In this document: in pieces, positions 48,266 through 58,116 of the stretch | How the letters are laid out: the number at the start of each line of letters is the position of its first letter | Position numbering within the stretch: the first letter of the stretch is position 1 | From: Paludibacter sp. | GTDB lineage: Bacteria; Bacteroidota; Bacteroidia; Bacteroidales; Paludibacteraceae | Length of the DNA stretch: 64,000 nt | Assembly: GCA_024710005.1 (NCBI GenBank) | Contig: JANJVQ010000034.1 | Coordinates: 1 to 64,000, forward strand | Direction of reading: 5' to 3' | Translations under genes and position numbers: made by a program | Notes under the pieces: generated by a model | Databases searched by the model: none | Told to the model about the DNA's origin: nothing | The model's input: the letters and a program-made list of their open reading frames with translations, nothing else

Positions 48266-51200
48266 ATGATTAAAAAAGTCCTGATTATAGTTGTTTTGTT
48301 ACCAGTGTTGGTATTTGGAGCTGTAAATAATACACCTTTGATTTCCGATGATGGAACTGTTGTTGTACTCAATAACGGAACTTTACAGATGTCATTCAAA
48401 AGGGGAGATAAATTTAATTTATATTCCATTGCATCTTTGAAAAATAATCAGTCCTGGGTTACATCATCGGGAATGACCAATGCAATATGGATTCTCACTG
48501 TAGAAGATAATAACGGCATTGCGACTACAGTAAATTCTTCTTCTGCAATCGTCTCATACAAAGGTTTTACGATATCGGATAGCTTGTCGGTAAAAGCTAC
48601 ACTGAATTTTACATGGACGGTTGCACTGGCAAATAATATATCATTTGATGTATATGTAAAAGTGGCTTTAGATAAAAATTCGGCTTTGTCGACATGGGAA
48701 ATCGAAGCCGGTCTTCCAGCGAATTATAATATAACGGGTTTAACATTTCCCCGTATTACATTTGTCCGGAACAGTGCAACCAAAGCAGTCTTTCCAATGG
48801 GGTGGGGGGCTGAGTACGATTTAAGGGCAAGCAAAACTTACACTTGTATGTACCCTTCCAGTAGTGCAACTGTACAAATGATGACACTCAACAAAGGCAT
48901 TGAAGCCCTGTACTTTGCAACGCACGACCATCAGGCTAATATTAAAAATTTCAATATTACAACAAATGAAACAACGGGGGCAACTCTGTCCGTCGATGCT
49001 GAAACTTCGCAAAGCTGGACAAATGGTAACCGGCAATTTGTTTTACCCTGGAAAACTTCGATTGGTGTACATCCCGATGGTTGGGTTCGTGCAGCGAAAG
49101 ATTGGTATAAACCGTTTTCTTATCAAGCTGATTGGGGCAAACAACCAATACCCAGCAGGGTAATGCCACAGTGGATTAAAAACACTAACTTTTGGGTTAT
49201 TAACAATGCATCAGATGGAGTTGTAGAGCTTACAACCAGAGTTATGAATTATTTTGGAGCAGGCCAAACTGCATCTCATGCTTTTTATTGGCATAATTAT
49301 CCTTTCGACACTTATTATCCGGAGTATTTCCCTGCAAAGAGTAACTTTATTGATTTGAAAACCTATATTCAAAATGCAGGTTCACATGTCACTCCTTATA
49401 TAAACGGGCGTTTGTGGGATAGTACAACAGACTTTTACCGGCAACAGAATGCGGAGGCTTCCGCCGTTAAGAATAAAGATGGAAGTATTTTTTACGACAG
49501 ATATGAGAGTATTAATCAGGCCGTTATGTGTCCTGCTACCAGTTTATGGAAAAATACTTTGTTGGATATTACCCGGAAATTATCAGGAGAAACACAGATT
49601 GATGGAATCTATTATGATCAAATTGCATCGGCAAAAGCTGTTCCCTGTTGGAATCCAAACCATGGGCATGCACTTGGTGGCGGTGATTTCTGGGTAAAAA
49701 GTTACCGGAAACTGATTGCTGAATTACGAGCTGAAGGACTAAACAGCAACCAGATCATGACCACAGAACAGAATGCCGAATGTTATGTTGATTTGTTTGA
49801 TGTGATGTATATGACTAACAGGCCCAGATACCGGACTGTGGATGATGTTTATCAACAAGTTCCTCTTTTTCAGTACATATATTCAGACAGAGCGCTTTTA
49901 TATGGATTTAATGTGTATAATGTGGCTGATGTCAGTCTGATTTTTAAAAATACCCTGTCACTTTTATGGGGAGGACAAATAGGTGCAGTTCAGGCTGATT
50001 TATTAATGAACTCAATATTGGTTAATCACCGGAATTTTATCAGAACGCTGGCAAATTTCAGGGGACAAAATCCGGATGTGTTTTTAGGCGGCGAATTGAT
50101 GGAGGAGTTTATTCCGACAGGAGATAATCCTTTAATGGATATTCCTGATTACTGGACTTCCAATGTAATCAGGGGAGCCAGATGGCAAACAGTAAATGGT
50201 GATGAAGTATCTATCCTGGTTAACTTTGATTCAAAAGCGCATACAATCGTTGTAAATGATCAGGAGCTGGTTATGGATGCATATTCCTGTAAAAGAATTA
50301 ATGCAGGATCATCCGGTTATGTCAGCGTTGGATTTGATCATCTTAACCTTGTTAATGATGGCTACTTTATCAATACAGGCATAACCGACACTATAAAAGG
50401 ACCTTTTCAAACTTTTCCGGGAAAAGGTTATTGGTATCCTCATTTTTCAAACAATAATCAGGGTAGTGTATACATCACACCTGATAGTGACAGAAATAAC
50501 AGGAATGCCGCCGGAATAAAAATAACTACTGCGAACACAGGAAACTGGACCCGTGGACTGGCCCAAAGGTTATCAGCACCGGATAATGGCATTTATCGTG
50601 TCGGATTTTGGGCAAAGATTGTTTCTCAGGAACCTGCGAAGAACTCTTCCATTCGTGTCTATTTGCGTATTAATGATACCAGTTCGATTGCATGGGATAA
50701 AGCCGGACTTTACTATTTCTCCAGAAGAGATGTTAATTATGTGTCGAGAGATGAGTTCCTGACAACTGATTGGGTACATTACAATATTGAGTTCGATCTG
50801 AGTAAAAAAGCACTAAAAGATAGTTATACAGAATCGTTAGAAACAACAGAATCTGACTTACGGGACTTTTCACTGTATTTTTCGAATTATGTAAAAACTA
50901 ATGGAGCCGACATTTTGATTACCGGGGTAACGATGACCAGAGTCGATCACGCTGATATGCCGTCTGTCTGGTATAATCCGGGTTTCGAGACATCCTATGC
51001 GGTACCTAACTTGTTGACGACCACAAGTGGAAATCCTATCAGAGCACAGGAAACAACAACCAAAGGATTATGGGTGTTGAGCTTAATGGATGGAATTTCA
51101 GATGCTTCTAAAAGCCAGGCAACAGTGGTGGTCGACTCAACGCAATCATATTCCGGAAAAAGATCTATGAAACTACATGTGAATAAAGTGACAGATTTCT

Positions 51201-51784
51201 CCAAAGCTTATTTGGCTACTACCTTGTTTAATTTGCCGAAAGATGACTATGTCTTAAGTTTTTATGCAAAAACAAACATTGATCAGGTACCTTTCAGGAT
51301 TGATGTGGATAATTTTAACGTTGAGAAAATAAATGCCAGGGTGGGTTTCCCATTTAGCGATCAGGCAACATTATGGGCTAATAAGTTGACATCAACCGAG
51401 TGGACAAAATTCGAGGTAGAATTTAATAACACAGAGATGTCGGATACCTTGTCTATAGCTATACGACCGAATATTACTGCATCAGGAACTCCAGATGAAT
51501 GGTCGGAAACTGAAGTAGATTATTGGTTTGATGACTTTTCAATCTTGAAAAAGGACTTTACAAGTAATAAAAATTTGAATGTTGACAGTTCTTTAAAAGT
51601 TTTTGTAATAGAAAAAGTTGTTCAAGTGTTAAACGTAGAAGGACTAGTTGAAATAATAGATTTAAGTGGTAATGTGTTGGCTCGTAAAATACCTATTGAA
51701 AATCAGGTTGAATTCAGTATGAATAACCCGGGGGTGTATATTGTGCGATCAGGAGGGGTTAATAAAAAGATTATTGTAAGGTAA
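48266..51784 (+). CDS. Fusion of DUF6259-like putative glycosidase, CBM-like modules and T9SS tail
   Basis: A 1172-residue surface protein, with start ATG at 48266 (MIKKVLIIVVLLPVLVFG signal). Residues 1 to about 688 match the putative glycosidase at 37627-39657 (WGAEYDLR, PWKTSIGVHPDGW, NGRLWDSTT, YYDQIASAKAVPC, GGGDFW, TTEQNAEC, YSDRALLYGF). Residues from about 690 match the complete two-module proteins at 40458 and 42037 (NLVNDGYFINTGITDT onward), including the sorting domain (VEIIDLSGNVLARK, NKKIIVR). The fusion implies that the separate genes act on the same glycan. It ends the first susCD region. Confidence 0.72.
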   Translation: MIKKVLIIVVLLPVLVFGAVNNTPLISDDGTVVVLNNGTLQMSFKRGDKFNLYSIASLKNNQSWVTSSGMTNAIWILTVEDNNGIATTVNSSSAIVSYKGFTISDSLSVKATLNFTWTVALANNISFDVYVKVALDKNSALSTWEIEAGLPANYNITGLTFPRITFVRNSATKAVFPMGWGAEYDLRASKTYTCMYPSSSATVQMMTLNKGIEALYFATHDHQANIKNFNITTNETTGATLSVDAETSQSWTNGNRQFVLPWKTSIGVHPDGWVRAAKDWYKPFSYQADWGKQPIPSRVMPQWIKNTNFWVINNASDGVVELTTRVMNYFGAGQTASHAFYWHNYPFDTYYPEYFPAKSNFIDLKTYIQNAGSHVTPYINGRLWDSTTDFYRQQNAEASAVKNKDGSIFYDRYESINQAVMCPATSLWKNTLLDITRKLSGETQIDGIYYDQIASAKAVPCWNPNHGHALGGGDFWVKSYRKLIAELRAEGLNSNQIMTTEQNAECYVDLFDVMYMTNRPRYRTVDDVYQQVPLFQYIYSDRALLYGFNVYNVADVSLIFKNTLSLLWGGQIGAVQADLLMNSILVNHRNFIRTLANFRGQNPDVFLGGELMEEFIPTGDNPLMDIPDYWTSNVIRGARWQTVNGDEVSILVNFDSKAHTIVVNDQELVMDAYSCKRINAGSSGYVSVGFDHLNLVNDGYFINTGITDTIKGPFQTFPGKGYWYPHFSNNNQGSVYITPDSDRNNRNAAGIKITTANTGNWTRGLAQRLSAPDNGIYRVGFWAKIVSQEPAKNSSIRVYLRINDTSSIAWDKAGLYYFSRRDVNYVSRDEFLTTDWVHYNIEFDLSKKALKDSYTESLETTESDLRDFSLYFSNYVKTNGADILITGVTMTRVDHADMPSVWYNPGFETSYAVPNLLTTTSGNPIRAQETTTKGLWVLSLMDGISDASKSQATVVVDSTQSYSGKRSMKLHVNKVTDFSKAYLATTLFNLPKDDYVLSFYAKTNIDQVPFRIDVDNFNVEKINARVGFPFSDQATLWANKLTSTEWTKFEVEFNNTEMSDTLSIAIRPNITASGTPDEWSETEVDYWFDDFSILKKDFTSNKNLNVDSSLKVFVIEKVVQVLNVEGLVEIIDLSGNVLARKIPIENQVEFSMNNPGVYIVRSGGVNKKIIVR

Positions 51785-51917
51785 CTTTAGTTATTTGGCA
51801 CTTCGTTCCAGACTTACAACTTCCAAAACCTTAAAAAGGGTAAATTAACCTTGATTCTGAAGAAGGATGAAATAAATTTTAAATTAAGAGATGTTTCGTC
51901 TCGATATAGCTGTTTTA

Positions 51918-51980
51918 CGTTTTTTGAGGATAAAAATACGTGATAATGGGTGATTTAAGTACTACGAAAGTGTACTTTTG
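51918..51980 (+). promoter_or_regulatory. 23-bp motif copy D plus -7 box (second susCD promoter)
   Basis: The motif at 51918-51940 starts CGTTTTTTGAGGATAA and ends AATACG. A perfect TACTTTTG -7 box at 51973-51980 ends 40 nt after it. The susC start is 29 nt further. The -33 position reads GGTG. This matches the layout at copies A, B and C. Confidence 0.72.
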
Positions 51981-52009
51981 TTCTGTAGATCTTAAAAAAT
52001 AATAATGAC

Positions 52010-55000
52010 ATGAGGAATTTCACACGCTGCCTTTTTGATATAAGTTGGTATAAGGATCAAACTATAAAGATTTTTTTATTTCTATTTATTTTTCTTTTAT
52101 CTCCTACTGGTGTAAGTTTATTTGCTCCTGTTGTGGGGGAAAATACTACACAATTAAATCTACAAAAAAGAATTACCGGTCATGTGAGAGCCTCTGATGG
52201 GAGTCTCTTACCTGGAGCTTCTGTTATGATTGATGGCACAACCAAAGGTGTTGTATCTGATATGAACGGTGGGTTTGTGATGAATGATGTGCCGGAAAAT
52301 GCTGTTTTAGTAGTTACATTTATTGGAATGAAGGAACAGAAAGTGAAATTAGAATCCGGGAAAACACACTATGTTATTGCACTTGAGGATAATGTTACTG
52401 TACTTGATGAAGTTGTTGCAATCGGATATGGTACTTCAAGAAGAGGTGATTTGTCGGGTGCAGTCTCTGTCGTAAAAGGAGATCAGCTTACAAAAGCTCC
52501 CGTACATTCCTTTGACCAGGCTTTAGCTGGTAAAATTGCAGGAGTGCAGGTTTCGTCCAATGAAGGTCAGCCGGGTCAGGGTATGAATATTGTGATTCGT
52601 GGGGTAGGCTCGCTTACACAAAGTAATGCTCCCCTTTATGTTATTGATGGTTTTCCGGTTGAAGATGATATGAATGATGCAATCAATCCTGAGGACATAG
52701 AATCTATCAATGTATTGAAAGATGCTTCGGCAACAGCAATCTATGGAGCAAGAGGTTCTAATGGCGTCATAATTATTGAAACGAAAAAAGGGACAATTGG
52801 TCAGCAGGAACTTTCCTTCTCAGCCTCCTATGGATTCCAGGAGGTTATAAAAACAATGGAAATGATGAATCCGTACGAGTTTGTCAAATATCAGTTGGAA
52901 AGAAATGCTACCTATGCTACTGCAGAATACCTTAAGGAAGATGAAGGAATTAATTTAGATTATTACAAAACCAGAAAACCAATTGACTGGCAGGATCAAA
53001 CATTTCGTCGGGCTCCCATGCAGGTTTATGATATTGCATTCAGAGGTGCAACAAAGAATTCAAGGTTTTCTTTGTCAGGGTCTTACTTTGATCAGTTAGG
53101 TATTATCCTTAATTCCGGATATAAAAGATATCAGGGAAGATTGTTCTTTGAACATGATTTTAACAGTAAACTTCGTATCGGTGCGACTGCCAATTACAGT
53201 AGTGCCGAATCATACGGTCAGGAAGCTTCTTCTTATGGAACGACTGGTAATAGCTCCTCCTACCTTATGTACAGTATTTGGGGGTATCGTCCTGTTGTGG
53301 GTTTGAATACTTCAGAGGATGTGTTGCTGGGTGAACCTTTTGATCCGGAGCAAGATTATTCAGGGCAAAATTACATCATTAATCCTGTTTTCTCAGCTAA
53401 AAACGAATATCGGTATAAAACTTATAATACATTGCTCCTCAATGCCTATTTTACCTATAAATTTACGCCTTATTTTTCTTTTAGAAGTACTTTCAATCAT
53501 TCTACCTATACGCTTACAAACGAAACATTCAACAATTCATCCAGTCGCTTGGGGAATCCGAGATTTCCATCCAACATACGTGGTGTGAATGGTCAGTGGA
53601 TCAATTCACTTACCTCTCATTTGTCGAATGAAAATACATTAAGTTATGCCAGGACATTAAACAGAATACACAGGGTGGAAGGAACTTTAGGAGCTACTTT
53701 TTCAAGACGAAATGTTGGCCGATTTGGATTCGCATCTCAACAAGTACCCAATGAAAGTCTGATGATGAGTGGACTTGATGAAGGAATCCCTTATGAAACC
53801 TACGCATCTGAATCAGGATGGGGATTAATGTCATTCCTGTCCAGATTTAATTACATCTACCGTGGAAAATATATTGTTACAGCTACTATGCGTGCTGACG
53901 GTTCATCAAAATTTGTTCCCGGGAAAAGGTGGGGATACTTCCCATCAGCAGCTCTGGGTTGGAGAATGTCTGAGGAAGGTTTTATGAAAGAAATTGATAA
54001 TCTTTCAAATGCTAAATTAAGAATAAGTTATGGAGAAACCGGTAATAACCGTGTCAGTGATTTTGCTTACATGTCACAAATGGCAGTTACCTCATCAGTT
54101 GCCTATTCTTATAATAACAACACGCCCAGCAAGGGTATAGTCCCGGTGGCGATTGCAAATGAAGATCTGACCTGGGAGACTGCCGCTCAGTTTAATGTTG
54201 GTTACGACCTCGGTTTTTTCAATAACAGAGTAGAGTTGATTCTCGATTATTACGATAAAACTACCCGTGATTTACAGATGTACGCTAATACCCCCTTTTA
54301 TATCGGTTTTCCTAATGCTTACCGGAATATCGGGAAACTTCGCAATAGTGGATTTGAGATTTCTTTGAATACGGTAAATTTTAATAGTAAAAAATTTACC
54401 TGGACATCAAACTTCAATATTAGCTTTAATAAAAACAAAGTATTGGGTTTGTCGGATGATGAAGATTATTTGTTGTCAAGTGTAGGTTGGGGAGTGAACT
54501 TCAATTCAACTCCTTTGTATATTGCCGAAATCGGACAACCTGCTGCTCAGTTCTATGGATATAGGTGGGACGGAAACTATCAGTATGATGATTTCAATGA
54601 GGTTTCAGAAGGAGTATACGTGTTAAAAGATGAAATTACAACCAATGGGATGTCAAGAGATAAAATTCAACCCGGTGATATTAAATACCGCGATTTGAAC
54701 GGAGATAAAGTAGTTGATTCAGAAGACTTGACAGTGTTAGGTAGTGCGTATCCAATTCATATTGGTGGTTTTACGAATGAGTTCAGATACAAAAATCTGA
54801 CACTGAATGTATTCTTCCAATGGTCTTATGGAAATAAAATCATGAATGCCAACCGGATGTTATTTGAAGGAAATACATTAACAGCACAAAACTTTAATCA
54901 GTATGCGAGCTATATTGACAGATGGACACCTGAAAACCAAAATAACACTTTGTACAGAACAGGTGGACAGGGTCCGATTGGCGTATATTCGGATCGAACA

Positions 55001-55252
55001 CTGGAAGATGGTTCATATTTGAGGTTGAAATCCGTCAGCTTAACATACAATTTGCCGGATAAAATAATCAAAAGGCTGAATCTGAAGAATTTGTCGTTTA
55101 ATCTTTCTTCTCAGAACCTCTTTACGTTGACAAAATATACCGGAATGGATCCGGAAGTGTCTGTGAGGAATTCAGCGCTAACTCCGGGCTTTGATTACTC
55201 GGCCTATCCGCGTGCTAAGAATTTGGTATTAGGAGTGAAAGCAACATTTTAA
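52010..55252 (+). CDS. SusC-like TonB-dependent outer-membrane glycan transporter (second pair)
   Basis: A 1080-residue outer-membrane protein with an unusually long polar start before its signal helix (about residues 20-42). Carboxypeptidase-D-like domain (ITGHVRASDGSLLPGASVMI), TonB-box region (LDEVVAIGYGTSRRGDLSG), plug (AIYGARGSNGVIIIETKKG) and barrel follow. No STN domain. The sequence is clearly different from the first SusC, so the two pairs probably import different parts or forms of the substrate. SusD follows at once. Confidence 0.94.
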   Translation: MRNFTRCLFDISWYKDQTIKIFLFLFIFLLSPTGVSLFAPVVGENTTQLNLQKRITGHVRASDGSLLPGASVMIDGTTKGVVSDMNGGFVMNDVPENAVLVVTFIGMKEQKVKLESGKTHYVIALEDNVTVLDEVVAIGYGTSRRGDLSGAVSVVKGDQLTKAPVHSFDQALAGKIAGVQVSSNEGQPGQGMNIVIRGVGSLTQSNAPLYVIDGFPVEDDMNDAINPEDIESINVLKDASATAIYGARGSNGVIIIETKKGTIGQQELSFSASYGFQEVIKTMEMMNPYEFVKYQLERNATYATAEYLKEDEGINLDYYKTRKPIDWQDQTFRRAPMQVYDIAFRGATKNSRFSLSGSYFDQLGIILNSGYKRYQGRLFFEHDFNSKLRIGATANYSSAESYGQEASSYGTTGNSSSYLMYSIWGYRPVVGLNTSEDVLLGEPFDPEQDYSGQNYIINPVFSAKNEYRYKTYNTLLLNAYFTYKFTPYFSFRSTFNHSTYTLTNETFNNSSSRLGNPRFPSNIRGVNGQWINSLTSHLSNENTLSYARTLNRIHRVEGTLGATFSRRNVGRFGFASQQVPNESLMMSGLDEGIPYETYASESGWGLMSFLSRFNYIYRGKYIVTATMRADGSSKFVPGKRWGYFPSAALGWRMSEEGFMKEIDNLSNAKLRISYGETGNNRVSDFAYMSQMAVTSSVAYSYNNNTPSKGIVPVAIANEDLTWETAAQFNVGYDLGFFNNRVELILDYYDKTTRDLQMYANTPFYIGFPNAYRNIGKLRNSGFEISLNTVNFNSKKFTWTSNFNISFNKNKVLGLSDDEDYLLSSVGWGVNFNSTPLYIAEIGQPAAQFYGYRWDGNYQYDDFNEVSEGVYVLKDEITTNGMSRDKIQPGDIKYRDLNGDKVVDSEDLTVLGSAYPIHIGGFTNEFRYKNLTLNVFFQWSYGNKIMNANRMLFEGNTLTAQNFNQYASYIDRWTPENQNNTLYRTGGQGPIGVYSDRTLEDGSYLRLKSVSLTYNLPDKIIKRLNLKNLSFNLSSQNLFTLTKYTGMDPEVSVRNSALTPGFDYSAYPRAKNLVLGVKATF

Positions 55253-55275
55253 ATGAATTGAAAAACACATTGTAT

Positions 55276-56850
55276 ATGAAAACAAGACTTAATATATTGC
55301 TTTTGGGATTAATAATTGCTGGTTTTTCTTCCTGCGATATCCTGGATGTTGAACCCAAGGACTTCTCATCTCCTCAATACTACTACGAAACATCCGAGCA
55401 GTTAAATATGGCCCTGACCGGTGTATATAATACACTTGGATCCTACGGGCTGTATCAATATACCTATCTGTGTCAACTGGGAACCGAAGCTGACGAAGGT
55501 TTCTACAACAGGTCCACGGTAACACAAGGACCTCAGTTCTATAACTATACTTCTTCAAATACCAATATCCAGAATTTATGGCAAAATCTGTATATCGGAA
55601 TACAAAATGCAAATTTATTGCTTGAGAATATTAATAAACCCGACATGGATGAGGAGAAAAGGGCTCAGATTAAAGGTGAAACGCTTTTTCTCAGGGCTTA
55701 TTATTATTTTATCTTAGCCATTAATTTCGGGGATGTACCTTTGTTGCTTGAATCAACAAAATCGGCTAATTATCCGAAAATTACCCGTACACCCGTAAAA
55801 CAGGTGTATGAACAAATTATTGCTGATATGACTCAGGCTGATTCTCTTGTGATGACGGCAACTGAAGCCGGATTTGGTGGTAAAATAAACCGTTCTGCCG
55901 TACAGGGAGTGTTGGCGCGTGTATGCCTTCACATGGCAGGACATCCGGTTAAAGATGTTTCTAAGTATGAAGACGCCAGAGACTGGGCAAAAAAAGTAAT
56001 TGAAACCGGCTTTCATGAGTTAAATCCGGACTACAGGATGGTATTTATTAAATATGCAAGGGATGAATATGATATTAAAGAAAGTATATGGGAGGTGGAA
56101 TTCTGGGGGAATGCGCAGGATTCGTACAGGGAAATCGGTCATGTTGGCAATGTGATTGGTATTGCAGCTCCTGCTAATAGTCCTTTTGGATATTCTACAG
56201 CATTGATTAATGCAACCTATTATCATTTCAAAACTTATGAAGATGGCGATGGCAGACGTGACTGGAACTGCGCCCCATATCGTCATAATGGTTCAACAAA
56301 AGTGAATTGGGGGGTGACGCATTTATACAACCGGAATGTTGGCAAATTCAGGAGGGAATATGAAACGCTCTCTCCACGAACCAATCATGGGACTCCTCAA
56401 AATTTCCCGTTACTGCGATATTCGGATGTATTGTTAATGTTTGCTGAAGCAGAAAACGAGGTAAATAATGGGCCGACAGATGAAGCCTATGAAGCCTTAA
56501 ATTATGTAAGAAACAGGGCATACGGGAATCTGATGCCCAATGCAGTCTCAAATCCAGCTTATGCTGTTCCTGCTGGTCTGACTAAGGAGCAATTCAGAGC
56601 ATATATACAAAAAGAGCGTTCACGGGAACTTTGTTTCGAAACCCTTAGAAAATATGATTTAATACGTTGGGGAATTTTCCTGCCAACGATGAAGGCCGTT
56701 ATGGATGAATTTGTTTTGACTGGTGGAACCGGATGGTCATGGGGACAACTTGCATTCAAAAATGTGGAAGCCCGCGATACACTGATGCCAATACCTATTC
56801 ACGATACTGCGTTGAATAATGAACTTGGACAGAATGCCGGGTGGAACTAA
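55276..56850 (+). CDS. SusD/RagB-like surface glycan-binding lipoprotein (second pair)
   Basis: A 524-residue lipoprotein; the ATG at 55276 gives a proper signal with lipobox GFSSC (Cys20), better than the TTG six codons upstream. SusD motifs: DILDVEPKDFSSPQYYYET, TLFLRAYYYFILAINFGDVPLL, and a C-terminal YIQKERSRELCFETLRKYDLIRWG. It starts 23 bp after the susC stop. It should form the lid of the second SusC barrel. Confidence 0.93.
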   Translation: MKTRLNILLLGLIIAGFSSCDILDVEPKDFSSPQYYYETSEQLNMALTGVYNTLGSYGLYQYTYLCQLGTEADEGFYNRSTVTQGPQFYNYTSSNTNIQNLWQNLYIGIQNANLLLENINKPDMDEEKRAQIKGETLFLRAYYYFILAINFGDVPLLLESTKSANYPKITRTPVKQVYEQIIADMTQADSLVMTATEAGFGGKINRSAVQGVLARVCLHMAGHPVKDVSKYEDARDWAKKVIETGFHELNPDYRMVFIKYARDEYDIKESIWEVEFWGNAQDSYREIGHVGNVIGIAAPANSPFGYSTALINATYYHFKTYEDGDGRRDWNCAPYRHNGSTKVNWGVTHLYNRNVGKFRREYETLSPRTNHGTPQNFPLLRYSDVLLMFAEAENEVNNGPTDEAYEALNYVRNRAYGNLMPNAVSNPAYAVPAGLTKEQFRAYIQKERSRELCFETLRKYDLIRWGIFLPTMKAVMDEFVLTGGTGWSWGQLAFKNVEARDTLMPIPIHDTALNNELGQNAGWN

Positions 56851-56897
56851 TATCATAATTGAAATAGAATATTATTAACAATTTAAAGATTAGGCTT

Positions 56898-58070
56898 ATG
56901 AAAAAATTAATTACTACTTTTACGTTCCTTATTCTACTTGCTTGTTTTGCATTTTCTCAGGATCTTTCTGTTGTTATGCAGACATCCCGCATCATGGGCG
57001 ATTCGGTGAAGTTATCAATAGTTGCCGGAGGTACTAATAAAGTGTCAGTCGATTGGGGAGATCAGATCCCAATGCCTTATACGGTGTCAGGGAATGTAAA
57101 TTCTCCTACTGTAATACATGAACCTATACAGGCAGATTCTGCTGTAATCCGGGTTTATGTGGATGGTAGTGCAATTACCTATCTGACTTGTATCGAGAAT
57201 GATTTGATTAGTCTGGACCTTACCAGAGGTAACGGACTCCGTTATTTGAGATGCTATACAAATAAGCTGAAAGAAATAAATGTAAGTTCTCATACCGGAT
57301 TGTTGCTTTTCCATTGCTATACCAATGAATTCACTTCGTTGGATGTAACTTCGAACATAGCACTGACGGATCTGCAATTGCACAATAATTTCCTGACGAC
57401 GATTAATCTGACCGGTCTGACTGCATTAAAAACCCTGGTTACAACCAATAACCCGCTCGAAAGTCTGGATGTAAGCACCAATACTGCCCTTACAACATTA
57501 AATGTGCGTAATTCGAAACTAACCATGCTGGACGTGTCTAAAAATGTGAATCTGACGAAAATCGACTTATTCAACTCAACCAATGCGGATCCGGCAATGG
57601 CTAATCACTTTGATGCTTGTCAGTTGGATGCTTTTTATACAACACTCCCAAATAAAACTGTTGCAGCCAATTTGCTCGTTACGAATGATTTGTATAATCC
57701 GGACAAGAATAAGCCAGATAATGATGTTGCCGGAAGTAATAAAACCCTGGCAACTGCTAAGGGCTGGACTGTAAAAAGCTATCAGAATGAGTTGTTTACA
57801 GGTGATGGGAAAGGGTGTGCTACCGGTATCTTCGACCTGAAAGCTGATCCGCAATTCGACATCTATCCAAATCCGACTGTTGATTTTGTTAACATCCGGT
57901 ATGCAGATAATGTGGATAAACATCGGGTTCTTATCACCGACTTGACAGGCAAGGTTTGTCTGGATCATGTGATGAACGGACAGGATGTTACGGTTGAACT
58001 AACCCGATTTGCAAAAGGTGTATACCTCATTTATACGGCAGATACCGTACGTAAATTAATGGTTGAATAA
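56898..58070 (+). CDS. Leucine-rich-repeat surface protein with T9SS tail
   Basis: A 390-residue protein: signal peptide (to about residue 20), a short beta domain with the KVSVDWGDQ motif (about 25-90), then six or so Bacteroidota-type leucine-rich repeats of about 21 residues (LxSLDVSxNxxLxxL, about 95-230). A conserved region ending LFTGDGKGC is followed by a type A sorting domain (FDIYPNPTVDFVNIRY, HRVLITDLTGKV, KGVYLIYTADT). Related genes follow at 58117, 59312 and within 60213. Probably binds glycan or protein ligands at the surface; no catalytic motif. Confidence 0.78.
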   Translation: MKKLITTFTFLILLACFAFSQDLSVVMQTSRIMGDSVKLSIVAGGTNKVSVDWGDQIPMPYTVSGNVNSPTVIHEPIQADSAVIRVYVDGSAITYLTCIENDLISLDLTRGNGLRYLRCYTNKLKEINVSSHTGLLLFHCYTNEFTSLDVTSNIALTDLQLHNNFLTTINLTGLTALKTLVTTNNPLESLDVSTNTALTTLNVRNSKLTMLDVSKNVNLTKIDLFNSTNADPAMANHFDACQLDAFYTTLPNKTVAANLLVTNDLYNPDKNKPDNDVAGSNKTLATAKGWTVKSYQNELFTGDGKGCATGIFDLKADPQFDIYPNPTVDFVNIRYADNVDKHRVLITDLTGKVCLDHVMNGQDVTVELTRFAKGVYLIYTADTVRKLMVE

Positions 58071-58116
58071 TAAGAGGTTTCAATAAATGGATTAAATATT
58101 AATGTAAATTAAAAAA

